From JAHRVQ01 sp051278195 (lineage in GTDB: Bacteria > Pseudomonadota > Gammaproteobacteria > Pseudomonadales > Azotimanducaceae): 64,000 nucleotides of DNA. The translations under genes were made by a program, and so were the position numbers. Positions 7,896 to 16,765 of this stretch are shown here, one piece after another. How positions within the stretch are numbered: the first letter of the stretch is position 1; every line of letters begins with the position of its first letter. Below the pieces are notes generated by a model. That model was given only the letters and a program-made list of their open reading frames with translations. It was not told where the DNA came from and ran no database searches. The stretch lies in assembly GCA_051278195.1 (NCBI GenBank), contig JBNMQM010000003.1:87375-151374 (forward strand). The letters run 5' to 3'.

Positions 7896-9515
7896 CTACG
7901 AGAAGATACCGTGTAAATACCATCTTCCTGCATCTAGATGCTTAAACACCCATAGCATTCCACCATCCCTTTGCCTGGCAATGTAGTAGTCGCGGGCAAG
8001 GGGTTTATCGACCCGCTGGTCCCACCACCCAAAGTCAATTCTTTCCGGTCCTTTCACAAGTGCTAGCTTGCCAGCGAGGCAAGGGGTGTTATCGACAACA
8101 TTGAGTGCCTTGGGGGTTGGTAGTAGGAAGCTGGGGCGGGGTAGATCGTCCTGCTCTGGCGAAACCCAATAGTCTTTTTCATGCAGACGAATCTTTTTCC
8201 AGGCTTTTTCTGGGCGATGGTCGTTAGCTTCCGAAAGGCCAAAACATTTACCTGGCCCCAACCTGGCTGTCAGCATGTTCAATAGCTGATTTTGCTGGTC
8301 GCCTAGTGGATTTTTTTGCCCCTTCTGTTGCGTTTCATTGCCCCTCCCGTATTGAGAGAAGCCATCGCCGGCAAACAGGTCACCCGATGGTTGACCAGCC
8401 GGGGAAAACCGTTTCACGCTGAGTGCAATATTGTCGATTTCTTTGACACTCTTGATCTGGTCGAGTTTGAGTTGGGTCAATGTTAGAAACATTTTGCTGT
8501 CGTTAGCCGGTGCTGCTAGATAAACACTAAATGATTGCCTACCGTGGTGACGGTGAGAAAGATGCCATGTCATATGACTCACCCAGAACTGCCGTCCTGA
8601 TAGAAAATCCTCGAGTTCTCCCAACAATCGGTTGATAGGAAAAGTGAGGGATTCAAGGTTGGTTACATCATCTAAAAAAGTCACATCATGATAGAAGTTT
8701 GCGGCTGGGCTAATGAAGGTTTGTGGATCGGGCTTGTCGCCAGTCAGGCGCTGTAAATAGTCGGTAAAATATGTACCAAAACGTCGAGTGAGCCCGCTGG
8801 CGGGCAACTCGAGTAATTGGCTCAAGTGATAAATGCCCATTTGTTGTAAGCCAGCAACAACTTTATGGGTGGTTTGCAAATGGTGCACCGGTACAGAACC
8901 AATACCAGAACTGATACCAGCTGTGGTGTCACTCTCGTCTTTGGGTGATGTAGCTTTAGCTAAAATAGCATCATTAGGCAAGCCGGCTATCGCCAATAGC
9001 ATTGCAGCCTGAGGTGTAGAGCTGACCGTCATTGTGGTGCAATAACCCAGTCCCGCAAGCCCTGACCGGACGCTATTCTTCATATTCGTCAAGCCAGCGA
9101 ATAAGGTCAGGCTGCTAGTGATTTCCAAAACCAAACAATTGGGTACCTTGATGGCAACGTTAGGCGTGAATTGATAAGCCCATTGGGCAAGATGCTGGAG
9201 CGCGGTAATTTCCCGGTCAACGTTACGTTCCGTGCTACTGACCTGCTCACTTAACGAAAATGCGGTATCAATGCTGTGCCCAGGCTTGATGCCGAGTGCC
9301 ATTGCCATGGCATTACACTGGTATACCTGTTGTTTTTCCGTAATGACCAGCGGTTCAGCCTGACGTTGTTCATCTCGACACGCCATATCCAAAGCCAGTT
9401 GGTAAAAATGCAGACATAGCCACACAGATGATCGACTGGGTGCACGTTTACTCGAGGTTAGCTTATTGGAGACCACCTTACTGGAGACCACCTTACTGAA
9501 GACCATAGCCTGCAT
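7896..9515 (-). CDS. imuB: ImuB, Y-family polymerase-like accessory protein for SOS mutagenesis
   Basis: A 539-residue DinB/Y-family-like protein with the ImuB layout: an N-terminal palm-like region (VWLCLHFYQLALDMACR, then QCNAMAMALGIKPGHS), helix-hairpin-helix elements near the middle (VVAGLQQMGIYHLSQLLELP, GLTRRFG), a little-finger-like domain and a C-terminal RPSFLLPTPKAL segment followed by the RIDFGWWDQ and DYYIARQRDGGMLWVF region. ImuB lacks polymerase activity and links ImuA, the beta clamp and the error-prone polymerase DnaE2. It overlaps imuA by 23 bp. Near the N-terminus three 15-bp repeats encode VVSSK-like units, which is unusual. No dnaE2 follows; the next gene is the glutathione peroxidase. 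Confidence 0.9.
   Translation of the reverse strand: MQAMVFSKVVSSKVVSNKLTSSKRAPSRSSVWLCLHFYQLALDMACRDEQRQAEPLVITEKQQVYQCNAMAMALGIKPGHSIDTAFSLSEQVSSTERNVDREITALQHLAQWAYQFTPNVAIKVPNCLVLEITSSLTLFAGLTNMKNSVRSGLAGLGYCTTMTVSSTPQAAMLLAIAGLPNDAILAKATSPKDESDTTAGISSGIGSVPVHHLQTTHKVVAGLQQMGIYHLSQLLELPASGLTRRFGTYFTDYLQRLTGDKPDPQTFISPAANFYHDVTFLDDVTNLESLTFPINRLLGELEDFLSGRQFWVSHMTWHLSHRHHGRQSFSVYLAAPANDSKMFLTLTQLKLDQIKSVKEIDNIALSVKRFSPAGQPSGDLFAGDGFSQYGRGNETQQKGQKNPLGDQQNQLLNMLTARLGPGKCFGLSEANDHRPEKAWKKIRLHEKDYWVSPEQDDLPRPSFLLPTPKALNVVDNTPCLAGKLALVKGPERIDFGWWDQRVDKPLARDYYIARQRDGGMLWVFKHLDAGRWYLHGIFS
9463..9507 (-). repeat. Three 15-bp tandem repeats at the imuA/imuB junction
   Basis: On the plus strand TTATTGGAGACCACC, TTACTGGAGACCACC and TTACTGAAGACCATA lie head to tail. 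On the coding strand they encode a 5-residue repeat (VVSSK/VVSNK) in the first 20 residues of ImuB. The third unit contains the imuA stop codon at 9493-9495. The 15-bp period keeps the imuB frame, unlike the 13-14 bp repeats found in gaps elsewhere in the window. Confidence 0.85.
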
Positions 9516-10365
9516 TTCCGTCAGATTGATCCATGTAAGCCAGATCCGACTCCCCCTGATGCCATTGTTGTACCTGCAGTTCGCTGAAATCTGGAGTTGA
9601 CTGGTTCAAGCTGTCACTTAACTCCAATTGCAGAACATCCGTCGCCCAGGCCCCTTTACGTTTAAGTATTTGCAAGTTCAACTGACTTCGGTCACTAAGA
9701 GCGGATGCCACCTGGGAGAAAAGGCGTAGCCGCAACTCTGCAGGTGAGGGTAAATCTGCAGCTCGACTGTGGCGATATAAAACCCCCAGACAATGGCCGG
9801 TCTTACTGGCAACCTGTAGTCGGCGTAATTGCTTATTGTTCAATTGGCCAGGCCAGGCGATCACAGCGGCACAGCTTGAGGACGCTAGGGCCTTTTCCAT
9901 GACCCAGAGCTGATCGGTTGGATTTGTTGGGTTAACAATAAGCAGCCGTGTGAGATCTATACCAGCCCGAGAAAGTGCTGGCGCATAAGGAATATAGGGG
10001 GGCGCGACCCATAGTAGCCAGCGGTTCTGAGTTTGGCTCAGCTTGGCCATTGCAGGGGTCAATAGACGCAATTCGCCGACACCGGGCTGATCGTGCAATA
10101 TCTCGGTTAGCCCCTGGCTTGGCCAGCCACCATCGGCGAGCAAAGCATCCAATTGCTTGTAACCAGTGGCAATACCATGAGCCCGGTTTTTGGTATCAAT
10201 ACCAGAGGCACGCCAGATGTGTCGATTTTTCATCAGTGCAGCGAGAGCGTCCCGCTTAGAAGCTTGGTCTGGCGTCTCCCTTGCCGTTAGTCTTGTAGCG
10301 GCAGTTGAAGCTGGAGTTGTAGCAGCTTTTGAAAAGAGAGGGGGGATGGATTCAATACGGCCCAT
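9493..10365 (-). CDS. imuA: ImuA, RecA-like regulator/partner of translesion synthesis
   Basis: A 290-residue protein of the ImuA (SulA/RecA-like) family. After a short variable N-terminus comes KNRHIWRASG, then GIATGYKQLDALLADGGWPSQGLTEIL, the hallmark ImuA start of the RecA-like core, and LLWVAPPYIPYAPALSRAGID. ImuA works with ImuB and DnaE2 in damage-induced mutagenesis, and is reported to interact with RecA. It is the first gene of imuA-imuB. A LexA box sits 20 bp upstream of its ATG, so SOS induction is expected. Confidence 0.9.
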   Translation of the reverse strand: MGRIESIPPLFSKAATTPASTAATRLTARETPDQASKRDALAALMKNRHIWRASGIDTKNRAHGIATGYKQLDALLADGGWPSQGLTEILHDQPGVGELRLLTPAMAKLSQTQNRWLLWVAPPYIPYAPALSRAGIDLTRLLIVNPTNPTDQLWVMEKALASSSCAAVIAWPGQLNNKQLRRLQVASKTGHCLGVLYRHSRAADLPSPAELRLRLFSQVASALSDRSQLNLQILKRKGAWATDVLQLELSDSLNQSTPDFSELQVQQWHQGESDLAYMDQSDGNAGYGLQ

Positions 10366-10385
10366 GGAAAGTCACGATATAAAAG

Positions 10386-10405
10386 TACTGTATATATATA
10401 CACTA
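10386..10405 (-). promoter_or_regulatory. LexA (SOS) box upstream of imuA
   Basis: TACTGTATATATATACACTA matches the gammaproteobacterial LexA consensus TACTGTATATATATACAGTA at 19 of 20 positions. It lies 20 bp upstream of the imuA start codon, where it would overlap the promoter. It should repress imuA-imuB until DNA damage activates RecA. Confidence 0.9.
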
Positions 10406-10446
10406 GTAAATTGAAGCCGGCAAGAAATGCTTGAACAAGAAGCGCT

Positions 10447-10935
10447 TTAAATCGGTAGAGTCTGACTTTCTTTTACTTCCTCCATAACCACATAAGTTCT
10501 CGATTCACTAACCCAGGGTAGCATGAGTAAGGTTTCACCAAGCAGTTCACGATAGGCCTTCATGTCGGCTACCCTGGCCTTAATAAGATAGTCAAAATTA
10601 CCGGACACAAGATGGCACTCCAGTACCTCGGGTCGCTGGCGAACAGCTTCGCTGAACTCGGCAAACACATCGGCCGATGTTCGCTGCAGAGTAATTTCAA
10701 CAAATACGAGCAACTCGAGCTCAAGAAGTTTTGGATCAAGACGCGCCTGATAAGACTGAATAAAACCCTGTCGCTCGAGACTCTTGACCCGCTCGCTACA
10801 AGGGGTCGGGCTGAGACTGATTCGCTTGGCCAGCTCCGTATTAGATAGGCGGGCATTTGCCTGCAGCTCACGGAGGATTTTAAGGTTGGTACGGTCTAGT
10901 GCTTTTCGCTGCTGATCTACAATATTATGATCCAT
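10447..10935 (-). CDS. Lrp/AsnC family transcriptional regulator
   Basis: A 162-residue regulator of standard Lrp size. The N-terminal helix-turn-helix reads LDRTNLKILRELQANARLSNTELAKRISLS followed by PTPCSERVKSLERQGFI (residues about 14-60). The C-terminal ligand-binding RAM domain contains VLECHLVSGNFDYLIKARVADMKAYRELL. It is divergently transcribed from alanine dehydrogenase with a 114-bp gap, the usual arrangement of an Lrp-type activator with its ald target. Alanine or leucine is the probable effector, by family analogy. Confidence 0.92.
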   Translation of the reverse strand: MDHNIVDQQRKALDRTNLKILRELQANARLSNTELAKRISLSPTPCSERVKSLERQGFIQSYQARLDPKLLELELLVFVEITLQRTSADVFAEFSEAVRQRPEVLECHLVSGNFDYLIKARVADMKAYRELLGETLLMLPWVSESRTYVVMEEVKESQTLPI

Positions 10936-11049
10936 ATTATCCTTAAAACCCTTCCCGATGGTGTATATACCCTATTTTTGGTCATGCAAATAGTGAGATT
11001 CACTACCGCTCGTTGAATATACTACCGGAAAATTCATTGGAGAACTGTG
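10936..11049. promoter_or_regulatory. Divergent lrp/ald control region
   Basis: This 114-bp A/T-rich gap separates the divergent lrp and ald starts. A TATACT at 11018-11023 is a plausible ald -10 with a weak -35 near 10995. TATATA around 10963-10970 could serve lrp on the other strand. GGAG at 11038-11041 supports translation of ald from the ATG at 11050. Lrp binding here is inferred from the arrangement; no clear operator was defined. Confidence 0.4.
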
Positions 11050-12168
11050 ATGCGAATTGGCGTACCCACAGAAATTAAGAATCACGAGTATCGAGTCGGC
11101 CTAGTGCCAGCGGGTGTTGGCGAGTTGGTTCGACATGGCCATCAAGTCATGATGCAAAGCAATGCCGGAATCGGCATTGGCTATTCCGATGATGCTTATC
11201 GCAGCGTCGGTGCCGAGATTATTGACACTGCCGAGGAAATATTTGCCCTGGCTGAGATGATTGTGAAAGTTAAAGAACCGCAAACCGTCGAGCGCAAGCT
11301 CTTACGTGCAGATCAAACACTATTTACCTACCTTCATTTAGCGCCTGACTTGTCGCAGACGAAGGATCTTATTCACAGTGGATCTATCTGCATCGCTTAC
11401 GAGACGGTCACAGACGCAATGGGACGTTTGCCCCTTCTTGCGCCGATGTCTGAGGTGGCGGGGCGCATGTCTATTCAGGCCGGTGCGATGTGCATGGAAA
11501 AATCCCATGGTGGTAGTGGTGTATTGCTGGGCGGTGTGCCGGGTGTAGCGCAAGGTGAGGTACTCGTTCTCGGTGGTGGCGTCGTCGGTCAAAATGCAGC
11601 GCAAATGGCAGTCGGAATGGGCGCACGAGTAACGATAGTGGACCGATCTCTAGATGTATTACGCCGCCTCGACAACCTATTTGGTAATCGAGTTCAGACT
11701 CTGTATTCGACCCATGAAGCTGTGGAAGAAATGGCCTTAGTGGCAGACCTCATCATCGGCGCTGTCCTAATTCCAGGCGCTTCAGCACCAAAACTCATCA
11801 CCCGCGACATGGTGAAACGGATGTCGCCCGGTACAGTTATGGTGGATGTTGCCATCGATCAAGGCGGTTGTTTTGAGACCTCTTATGCCACGACGCACGC
11901 AGAACCGACTTACATCGTGGACGAAGTTGTTCATTACTGCGTTGCCAATATGCCCGGTGCCGTCGCCAGAACTTCAGCCGCAGCACTGAACAATGCAACA
12001 TTGCCCTATGTGCTCCAATTGGCTGATAAAGGCGTGAAGGTAGCGCTGCAAGAAAATGCCCATCTACGACAAGGATTGAACGTTTGCCAGGGCCAGGTGA
12101 CCAATCAGTTTGTTGGCGAAGCCCATGGTCTGGATTATATCTCACCGGAAAAGGCCATCTCCGCATAA
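11050..12168 (+). CDS. ald: Alanine dehydrogenase
   Basis: A 372-residue NAD-dependent alanine dehydrogenase, of normal length. It starts MRIGVPTEIKNHEYRVGLVP, the family signature. It contains VKVKEPQ with the catalytic Lys region, THLHLAPD-like YLHLAPD with the catalytic His, and the NAD-binding VLGGGVVGQNAAQMA. HYCVANMPGAVARTSA at the C-terminal side is also diagnostic. It interconverts L-alanine and pyruvate plus ammonium in the cytoplasm. A GTG at 11047 is directly in front of the ATG, but Shine-Dalgarno spacing favours 11050. Regulation by the divergent Lrp-type protein is likely, and a terminator follows at 12203. Confidence 0.95.
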   Translation: MRIGVPTEIKNHEYRVGLVPAGVGELVRHGHQVMMQSNAGIGIGYSDDAYRSVGAEIIDTAEEIFALAEMIVKVKEPQTVERKLLRADQTLFTYLHLAPDLSQTKDLIHSGSICIAYETVTDAMGRLPLLAPMSEVAGRMSIQAGAMCMEKSHGGSGVLLGGVPGVAQGEVLVLGGGVVGQNAAQMAVGMGARVTIVDRSLDVLRRLDNLFGNRVQTLYSTHEAVEEMALVADLIIGAVLIPGASAPKLITRDMVKRMSPGTVMVDVAIDQGGCFETSYATTHAEPTYIVDEVVHYCVANMPGAVARTSAAALNNATLPYVLQLADKGVKVALQENAHLRQGLNVCQGQVTNQFVGEAHGLDYISPEKAISA

Positions 12169-12202
12169 GAGTCTCCGGCATAGTCACTCGGTGATCAGGA
12201 AG

Positions 12203-12228
12203 GGCCGCTTTTAGAGCGGCCTTTTTTT
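12203..12228 (+). terminator. Intrinsic terminator after ald
   Basis: GGCCGCT pairs perfectly with AGCGGCC across a 5-base loop (TTTAG), followed by seven T residues at 12222-12228. It lies 34 bp past the ald stop codon. Confidence 0.93.
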
Positions 12229-12364
12229 GCCCGACTGACAGGTGTAACGAGTACAGGTAGACTCAGCGCCTGAACCTAAATGATAACCCCCTAAATGAAG
12301 TCCTACCGAACGACGTCCGAGCAACCGGGATTCGAACAATTGGGACTACAACAAGAGCAGTCCA

Positions 12365-13162
12365 ATGATGTCTGATCATCAAACCTTAACGCTCAGCATC
12401 CACGAACATGTTGCAACACTGACATTGAATCGACCGGAAGCGAGAAATGCATTAAACAGGCTCGCCTACCAAGAGCTAGAGCAAGCTTTTCTGTCTATGC
12501 AGAAAGACGACGACGTTCGAGTGATTATCATCACTGGCACAGACCCGGGATTTTGCTCTGGTGATGACATCAAAGAGCTGATGACGGGTGACGGCAATAC
12601 CGGCGGTAAGCGGTTACGCTCTGTGAGACCAGGCACGACGCCAGCTGCTAAAGCAATTTTAGATTGTGATCGACCGATCATTGCTGCGGTAAATGGTCCC
12701 GCCATTGGCTGGGGAATGGATCTCTCATTGTTTTGTGATTTCAGAATCGCGTCCGATCGGGCAAAGTTCTCCGAAATGTTCGTACGTCGCGGACTTGTCA
12801 GTGACGTGGGCGGATTAACTCGCCTACCTAAAATTGTTGGTCCTCAAATGGCAGCAGAACTGCTGTTTACAGGGGATATCATTGACGCCGAACAAGCACT
12901 CAAAATTGGCCTCGTAAAAGAAGTTGTCAGCCACGATCTACTGCTGGCAACAGCATCAAATCTGGCCGCGCGTATTGCGCAAAATCCACCACTCGCTGTC
13001 CGCTATCTTAAAGAAGGTTTACGCCGATCTTTTCACGGCGACTATGAAGATATGGGCACCTGGGTATCACAAACTCTGGCGGTCTTATTCCAGACTGAAG
13101 ATCACAAAGAAGGTGTTGCGAGCTTTCTCGAAAAGCGTGAACCTAAGTTTAGCGGCCGTTAA
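12365..13162 (+). CDS. Enoyl-CoA hydratase/isomerase family protein
   Basis: A 265-residue crotonase-fold protein. Typical motifs are LNRPEARNALN, FCSGDDIKELM (first oxyanion-hole segment), NGPAIGWGMDLSLFCDFRIAS as a family-specific stretch around residues 103-123, and FVRRGLVSDVGG (second oxyanion-hole and catalytic segment, with Asp where many hydratases have Glu). The C-terminal FLEKREPKFSGR is characteristic. It probably hydrates or isomerises an acyl-CoA in beta-oxidation or amino acid breakdown. ATG codons at 12365 and 12368 are both possible. Its stop overlaps the start of the downstream peptidase (TAATG), so the pair is translationally coupled. Confidence 0.9.
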   Translation: MMSDHQTLTLSIHEHVATLTLNRPEARNALNRLAYQELEQAFLSMQKDDDVRVIIITGTDPGFCSGDDIKELMTGDGNTGGKRLRSVRPGTTPAAKAILDCDRPIIAAVNGPAIGWGMDLSLFCDFRIASDRAKFSEMFVRRGLVSDVGGLTRLPKIVGPQMAAELLFTGDIIDAEQALKIGLVKEVVSHDLLLATASNLAARIAQNPPLAVRYLKEGLRRSFHGDYEDMGTWVSQTLAVLFQTEDHKEGVASFLEKREPKFSGR

Positions 13163-15315
13163 TGCAACAACCTTACTTGAGATTATTAAACCCAGTCAGC
13201 TTCACCATCATTGCGACCTTACTAATAGCCGGTTGTAGTCAATCGGAGCAACCGAACGTGAAAGTACTATCCGAGCCGATTGCTGAAAAGCACCCTCATG
13301 TTATGCGGCTTCATGGCCATGAAAGAATCGACCCATATTATTGGTTGCGAGATGACACAAGAAGCGACCCGGACGTCCTAGGCTATCTAGAAGCAGAGAA
13401 TCAATATACGCAATCAATGATGAAACATACCGAGGACCTGCAGCAATCTCTCTATCAAGAGATTGCCGGTAGATTGGTTGCTGATGATCGAACCGTACCC
13501 ATTAGACAAGGAAACTATGAGTATTACAGAGAGTTTCGAAGCGGCGGCGAATACCCGTTTTACTTACGGCGCATACCGGGTGAGTTAGACGGCGAGGTAT
13601 TGCTTAATGTTAACGATTTAGCTATGGGGAACGAATATTTTCAAGTTGGCAACTGGGCTGTCAGTTTTGCTGATGACAAGCTTGCCTACTTGGTCGACAA
13701 CGTAAGCCGTCGTATCTACACCATGTACATTAAAGAGCTTGCAACAGGTGATGTGCTGCCTGACGTAATCACTGGCATTTCAACTTCTGTCGCGTGGGCG
13801 GCAGACGGTAGGTCGCTGTTCTACGTTAGAAAAGATCCAGAGACGCTACTGCCTTATCAAGTCTATCGTCATGTACTCGGCACTTTGCAGAGCCAAGACG
13901 AACTCGTGTATGAGGAGCTCGACCGCAGCTTTTACACCCGTGTTTACAACTCACGCAGCAAAAAATTTGTCATTATCTCGAGCCAGAATACCGACAGTTC
14001 AGAAATTAGATTAATACCCGCTATCTCGCCAAAAGAAAAGCCTGAGCTGGTGCTCGCGCGTGAAGATAAACACGAATACCGAATCCGCCACGTCGAGGAT
14101 ACCTTGTATCTGATCACCAATTGGCAAGCTGAAAATTTTCGCGTGATGACGGTGAGCGATCGGCAGTTGGGTGATAAAGACCTATGGGAAGAGGTCGTAT
14201 CTGGCAGAGAAGATACGCTTATTTCCGATATCGAAGTATTCGATGACTATATCGTTCTCGAGGAACGCTTTGATGGTTTGCCGCGGATTCGGATTATTGA
14301 ACGCACCAGCAGCGCAGAGCATTTGCTGCCGTTTCCTGATGAAGTTTATACCACCTGGTTGCATTCTAATCCCGAAGTGAATACCGCGAAATTGAAGTAT
14401 GGCTATGGCAGCTTGGGCCGGCCGGATTCTGTTTTTGAATATGATATGGCGACCGGAACACAGACGCTTCTGAAACAAGAAGCCGTACGAGGTGATTTCG
14501 ATTCAAACCGCTATGAGCGCAAGCGAATCAAGGTGACCGTGCGCGACGGTACAGAGGTGCCGGTGTCAATCGTGTATCGAAAGGATGTCTTCGAGCAAGG
14601 CAAGGCGCCACTCTACATTAACGCTTATGGAGCGTATGGGTCGTCGTCCGAACCAGAGTTTTCATCTAGCCGATTATCTTTGTTAGACCGGGGCATTGTG
14701 TTTGCTTTGGTCCATGTCAGAGGCGGTGAGGAGATGGGCCGGCACTGGTATGAAGACGGCAAACTATTCAATAAGCGGAATACCTTCTGGGATTTTATCG
14801 ACGCAACCCAGGCTCTCATTGATGCTGGCTATGGTCATAAAGACAAAGTGATTGCCATGGGCGGCTCAGCTGGGGGACTTCTGATGGGTGTTATTGCCAA
14901 TGAAGCGCCAGAGCTCTATTTGGCTATTGTCGCGCATGTTCCATTTGTTGATACCGTAACGACAATGTTAGATGAAAGTATTCCGTTAACCACTGGCGAG
15001 TTTGCAGAATGGGGAAACCCAGCTGAAAAGCCATTTTATGACTACATTCTGTCTTATTCCCCTTACGACCAGGTGACGGCCAAGGACTACCCGCACATGT
15101 TTGTCACAGCAGGCCTGCATGATTCTCAGGTTCAGTACTTTGAACCTGCAAAGTGGGTCGCAAAACTTCGAGATCAAAAGACCGACGACCATCGCTTATT
15201 ATTCAACGTCGACATGACCACGGGCCATGGCGGCGCTACTGGTCGTTATGAACGGTACAAAACTGAAGCGCTAGAATATGCTTTTGTCTTAGATATTCTC
15301 GATATTGGTGAATAA
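13162..15315 (+). CDS. S9A-family oligopeptidase B-like serine peptidase, predicted lipoprotein
   Basis: A 717-residue prolyl oligopeptidase-family enzyme. Unlike cytoplasmic oligopeptidase B it opens with a lipoprotein signal (hydrophobic FTIIATLLIAGC), so it is probably anchored in the periplasm or outer membrane. HPHVMRLHGHERIDPYYWLRDD is the usual family start at about residue 43. A seven-bladed propeller follows, then the alpha/beta hydrolase domain with catalytic Ser569 in GGSAGG, a downstream Asp near the AGLHDSQV region and the His in TTGHGG. It should cleave peptides after basic residues if specificity matches oligopeptidase B. It is coupled by overlap to the enoyl-CoA hydratase, an odd pairing. 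Confidence 0.9.
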   Translation: MQQPYLRLLNPVSFTIIATLLIAGCSQSEQPNVKVLSEPIAEKHPHVMRLHGHERIDPYYWLRDDTRSDPDVLGYLEAENQYTQSMMKHTEDLQQSLYQEIAGRLVADDRTVPIRQGNYEYYREFRSGGEYPFYLRRIPGELDGEVLLNVNDLAMGNEYFQVGNWAVSFADDKLAYLVDNVSRRIYTMYIKELATGDVLPDVITGISTSVAWAADGRSLFYVRKDPETLLPYQVYRHVLGTLQSQDELVYEELDRSFYTRVYNSRSKKFVIISSQNTDSSEIRLIPAISPKEKPELVLAREDKHEYRIRHVEDTLYLITNWQAENFRVMTVSDRQLGDKDLWEEVVSGREDTLISDIEVFDDYIVLEERFDGLPRIRIIERTSSAEHLLPFPDEVYTTWLHSNPEVNTAKLKYGYGSLGRPDSVFEYDMATGTQTLLKQEAVRGDFDSNRYERKRIKVTVRDGTEVPVSIVYRKDVFEQGKAPLYINAYGAYGSSSEPEFSSSRLSLLDRGIVFALVHVRGGEEMGRHWYEDGKLFNKRNTFWDFIDATQALIDAGYGHKDKVIAMGGSAGGLLMGVIANEAPELYLAIVAHVPFVDTVTTMLDESIPLTTGEFAEWGNPAEKPFYDYILSYSPYDQVTAKDYPHMFVTAGLHDSQVQYFEPAKWVAKLRDQKTDDHRLLFNVDMTTGHGGATGRYERYKTEALEYAFVLDILDIGE

Positions 15316-15401
15316 ACGATCAGCCGTTCAAGAATTCATGCTTTGCAGTTTTATCGAGATGCGTGCAGTGTTGGTAAGTGCAATCGAGCCAGAGTAAGAG
15401 C

Positions 15402-16754
15402 ATGCAGAGTCATAGGGTATTGAAGCTGGTAATCTTGATGGGTGTGTCGCTGATGCTAGGCGCTTGCTCAGGAGGAGGTGGCGGAAGCTCGTCTGCGCCC
15501 GCTGCGCCAACCCCTTCAGCTGCGCCGCCGGCGACACCATCTACTCCATCTACAACACTACCGCCTACCGGCGCTATTGAGATGCCAGCGCCTGAGCCCA
15601 CATTGGGCCAGCAAACAGCACGAATTCAAACAGTGGTGGCATCACCTATCTCGATAGCTCTGATGGATTGTTTGGTGCGCGCTGCAAGCGGCGCCTGCAA
15701 TTTTGAGAAGGTCCCCTTAATTGGCATGCAAACAACAACACCCACAATTGACGAGGTGATGGCCCGCGTCATTGTCTCACATGAATGGATGGGAGTTCGG
15801 TTTAGAGAGATTCTTGAAAAAACACCACCCGAAATTTTACTCTTGATGCGGAGCCTGACAGGCGTCGTAATTTCCTACGATATCCGGCCATCGTTTTATA
15901 CCAGTCGGACTGGCGCTATGTATCTTGACCCTGATGGCATGTGGCTAACAGAAGAGGAAAGGGAGGTGATTGACAAAGCGCCAGACTTTCGTAGTGAGTT
16001 CCGCAAGAAACTTGATTTCATTATTCTCTGGCGATACGTAAATAACAATACTGATATTCGAGCAGGCAATCGTGATATCGATTCAGTCAGTCTTCGCACG
16101 GCTGCTTTGCTGTTTCATGAGCTGGCACACGCCAACGATTTTTTTCCGCAAGACACGCTAGCGCTTATTGATCGTTCAATATCAATATCCTCTGCGGCCA
16201 GCTCAGTGCCGTCTACAAGGTTGATAAACGATCTGCCATTGTCGTCGGGCGTGATGCGCCAGTTAGCACAGGTCTCATTCAGCTCAAGTAACGTCCAAGC
16301 AACGCCAGCACAGGCGGCGCTTACTGCAGAAGATATCGCGGTTGAATTTCCAAGTGACAACGCGAATGACTTTTACAACTACAGTACTAAGTTTGAAGAT
16401 CTTGCCATGGCCTTTGAAGAAGCGATGATGTACTTCAGTTATGGGATATCTCGTGATGTCGCCGTCACGAATGCACCGGACAGTAATTTTTGTGACGACT
16501 ATCTGGTTTCATGGGGGCAGCGCAATCGGATAGCAGATCCTAGTGTACAGGCGAGATCTCTGTTTGCGGTTAGCCTGATATTACCAGAGCGGCTGACGGC
16601 GGTAGAGGATGCCTTGGCTGGTATACCAGCGCCGCTGCAAATGACGGCGGGCGTAAACTGGTGTGACAATATCAATTTATCAGTCAATCAGACCGGCTTG
16701 TCTGGACCGGGTAAAGCTGCCGCCACCGTAGAGCTCATAAGACCTTATGAGTAG
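15402..16754 (+). CDS. Lipoprotein with HExxH metallopeptidase-like motif, unknown family
   Basis: I do not recognise the family. From the ATG at 15402 (450 residues) the protein opens with a lipoprotein signal ending MLGACSGGGGG, then a Ser/Pro/Thr/Ala-rich linker of about 40 residues. The folded part contains LLFHELAHANDF, where HELAH (His at about residue 239) is a zincin HExxH motif; the third ligand is not obvious. The region around residues 315-345 (NANDFYNYSTKFEDLAMAFEEAMM) is rich in acidic and aromatic residues. A membrane-tethered zinc hydrolase is possible, but activity is inferred from the motif only. A GTG at 15378 is an alternative, weaker start. Its 3' end overlaps a 13-bp tandem repeat shared with the convergent gene. 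Confidence 0.75.
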   Translation: MQSHRVLKLVILMGVSLMLGACSGGGGGSSSAPAAPTPSAAPPATPSTPSTTLPPTGAIEMPAPEPTLGQQTARIQTVVASPISIALMDCLVRAASGACNFEKVPLIGMQTTTPTIDEVMARVIVSHEWMGVRFREILEKTPPEILLLMRSLTGVVISYDIRPSFYTSRTGAMYLDPDGMWLTEEEREVIDKAPDFRSEFRKKLDFIILWRYVNNNTDIRAGNRDIDSVSLRTAALLFHELAHANDFFPQDTLALIDRSISISSAASSVPSTRLINDLPLSSGVMRQLAQVSFSSSNVQATPAQAALTAEDIAVEFPSDNANDFYNYSTKFEDLAMAFEEAMMYFSYGISRDVAVTNAPDSNFCDDYLVSWGQRNRIADPSVQARSLFAVSLILPERLTAVEDALAGIPAPLQMTAGVNWCDNINLSVNQTGLSGPGKAAATVELIRPYE

Positions 16755-16765
16755 ACCTTATGAGT
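16740..16765. repeat. 13-bp tandem duplication at the meeting of two convergent genes
   Basis: AGACCTTATGAGT occurs twice head to tail at 16740-16752 and 16753-16765. The two copies contain the TAG stop of the plus-strand lipoprotein (16752-16754) and the TAA stop of the minus-strand CinA-NadD-like gene (16758-16760). Confidence 0.85.

Noticed and set aside
12330..12350. GGGATTCGAAC on the plus strand looks like a tRNA T-arm on the minus strand
   Set aside because: The T-stem does not pair and no acceptor or anticodon arm is found; treated as chance.
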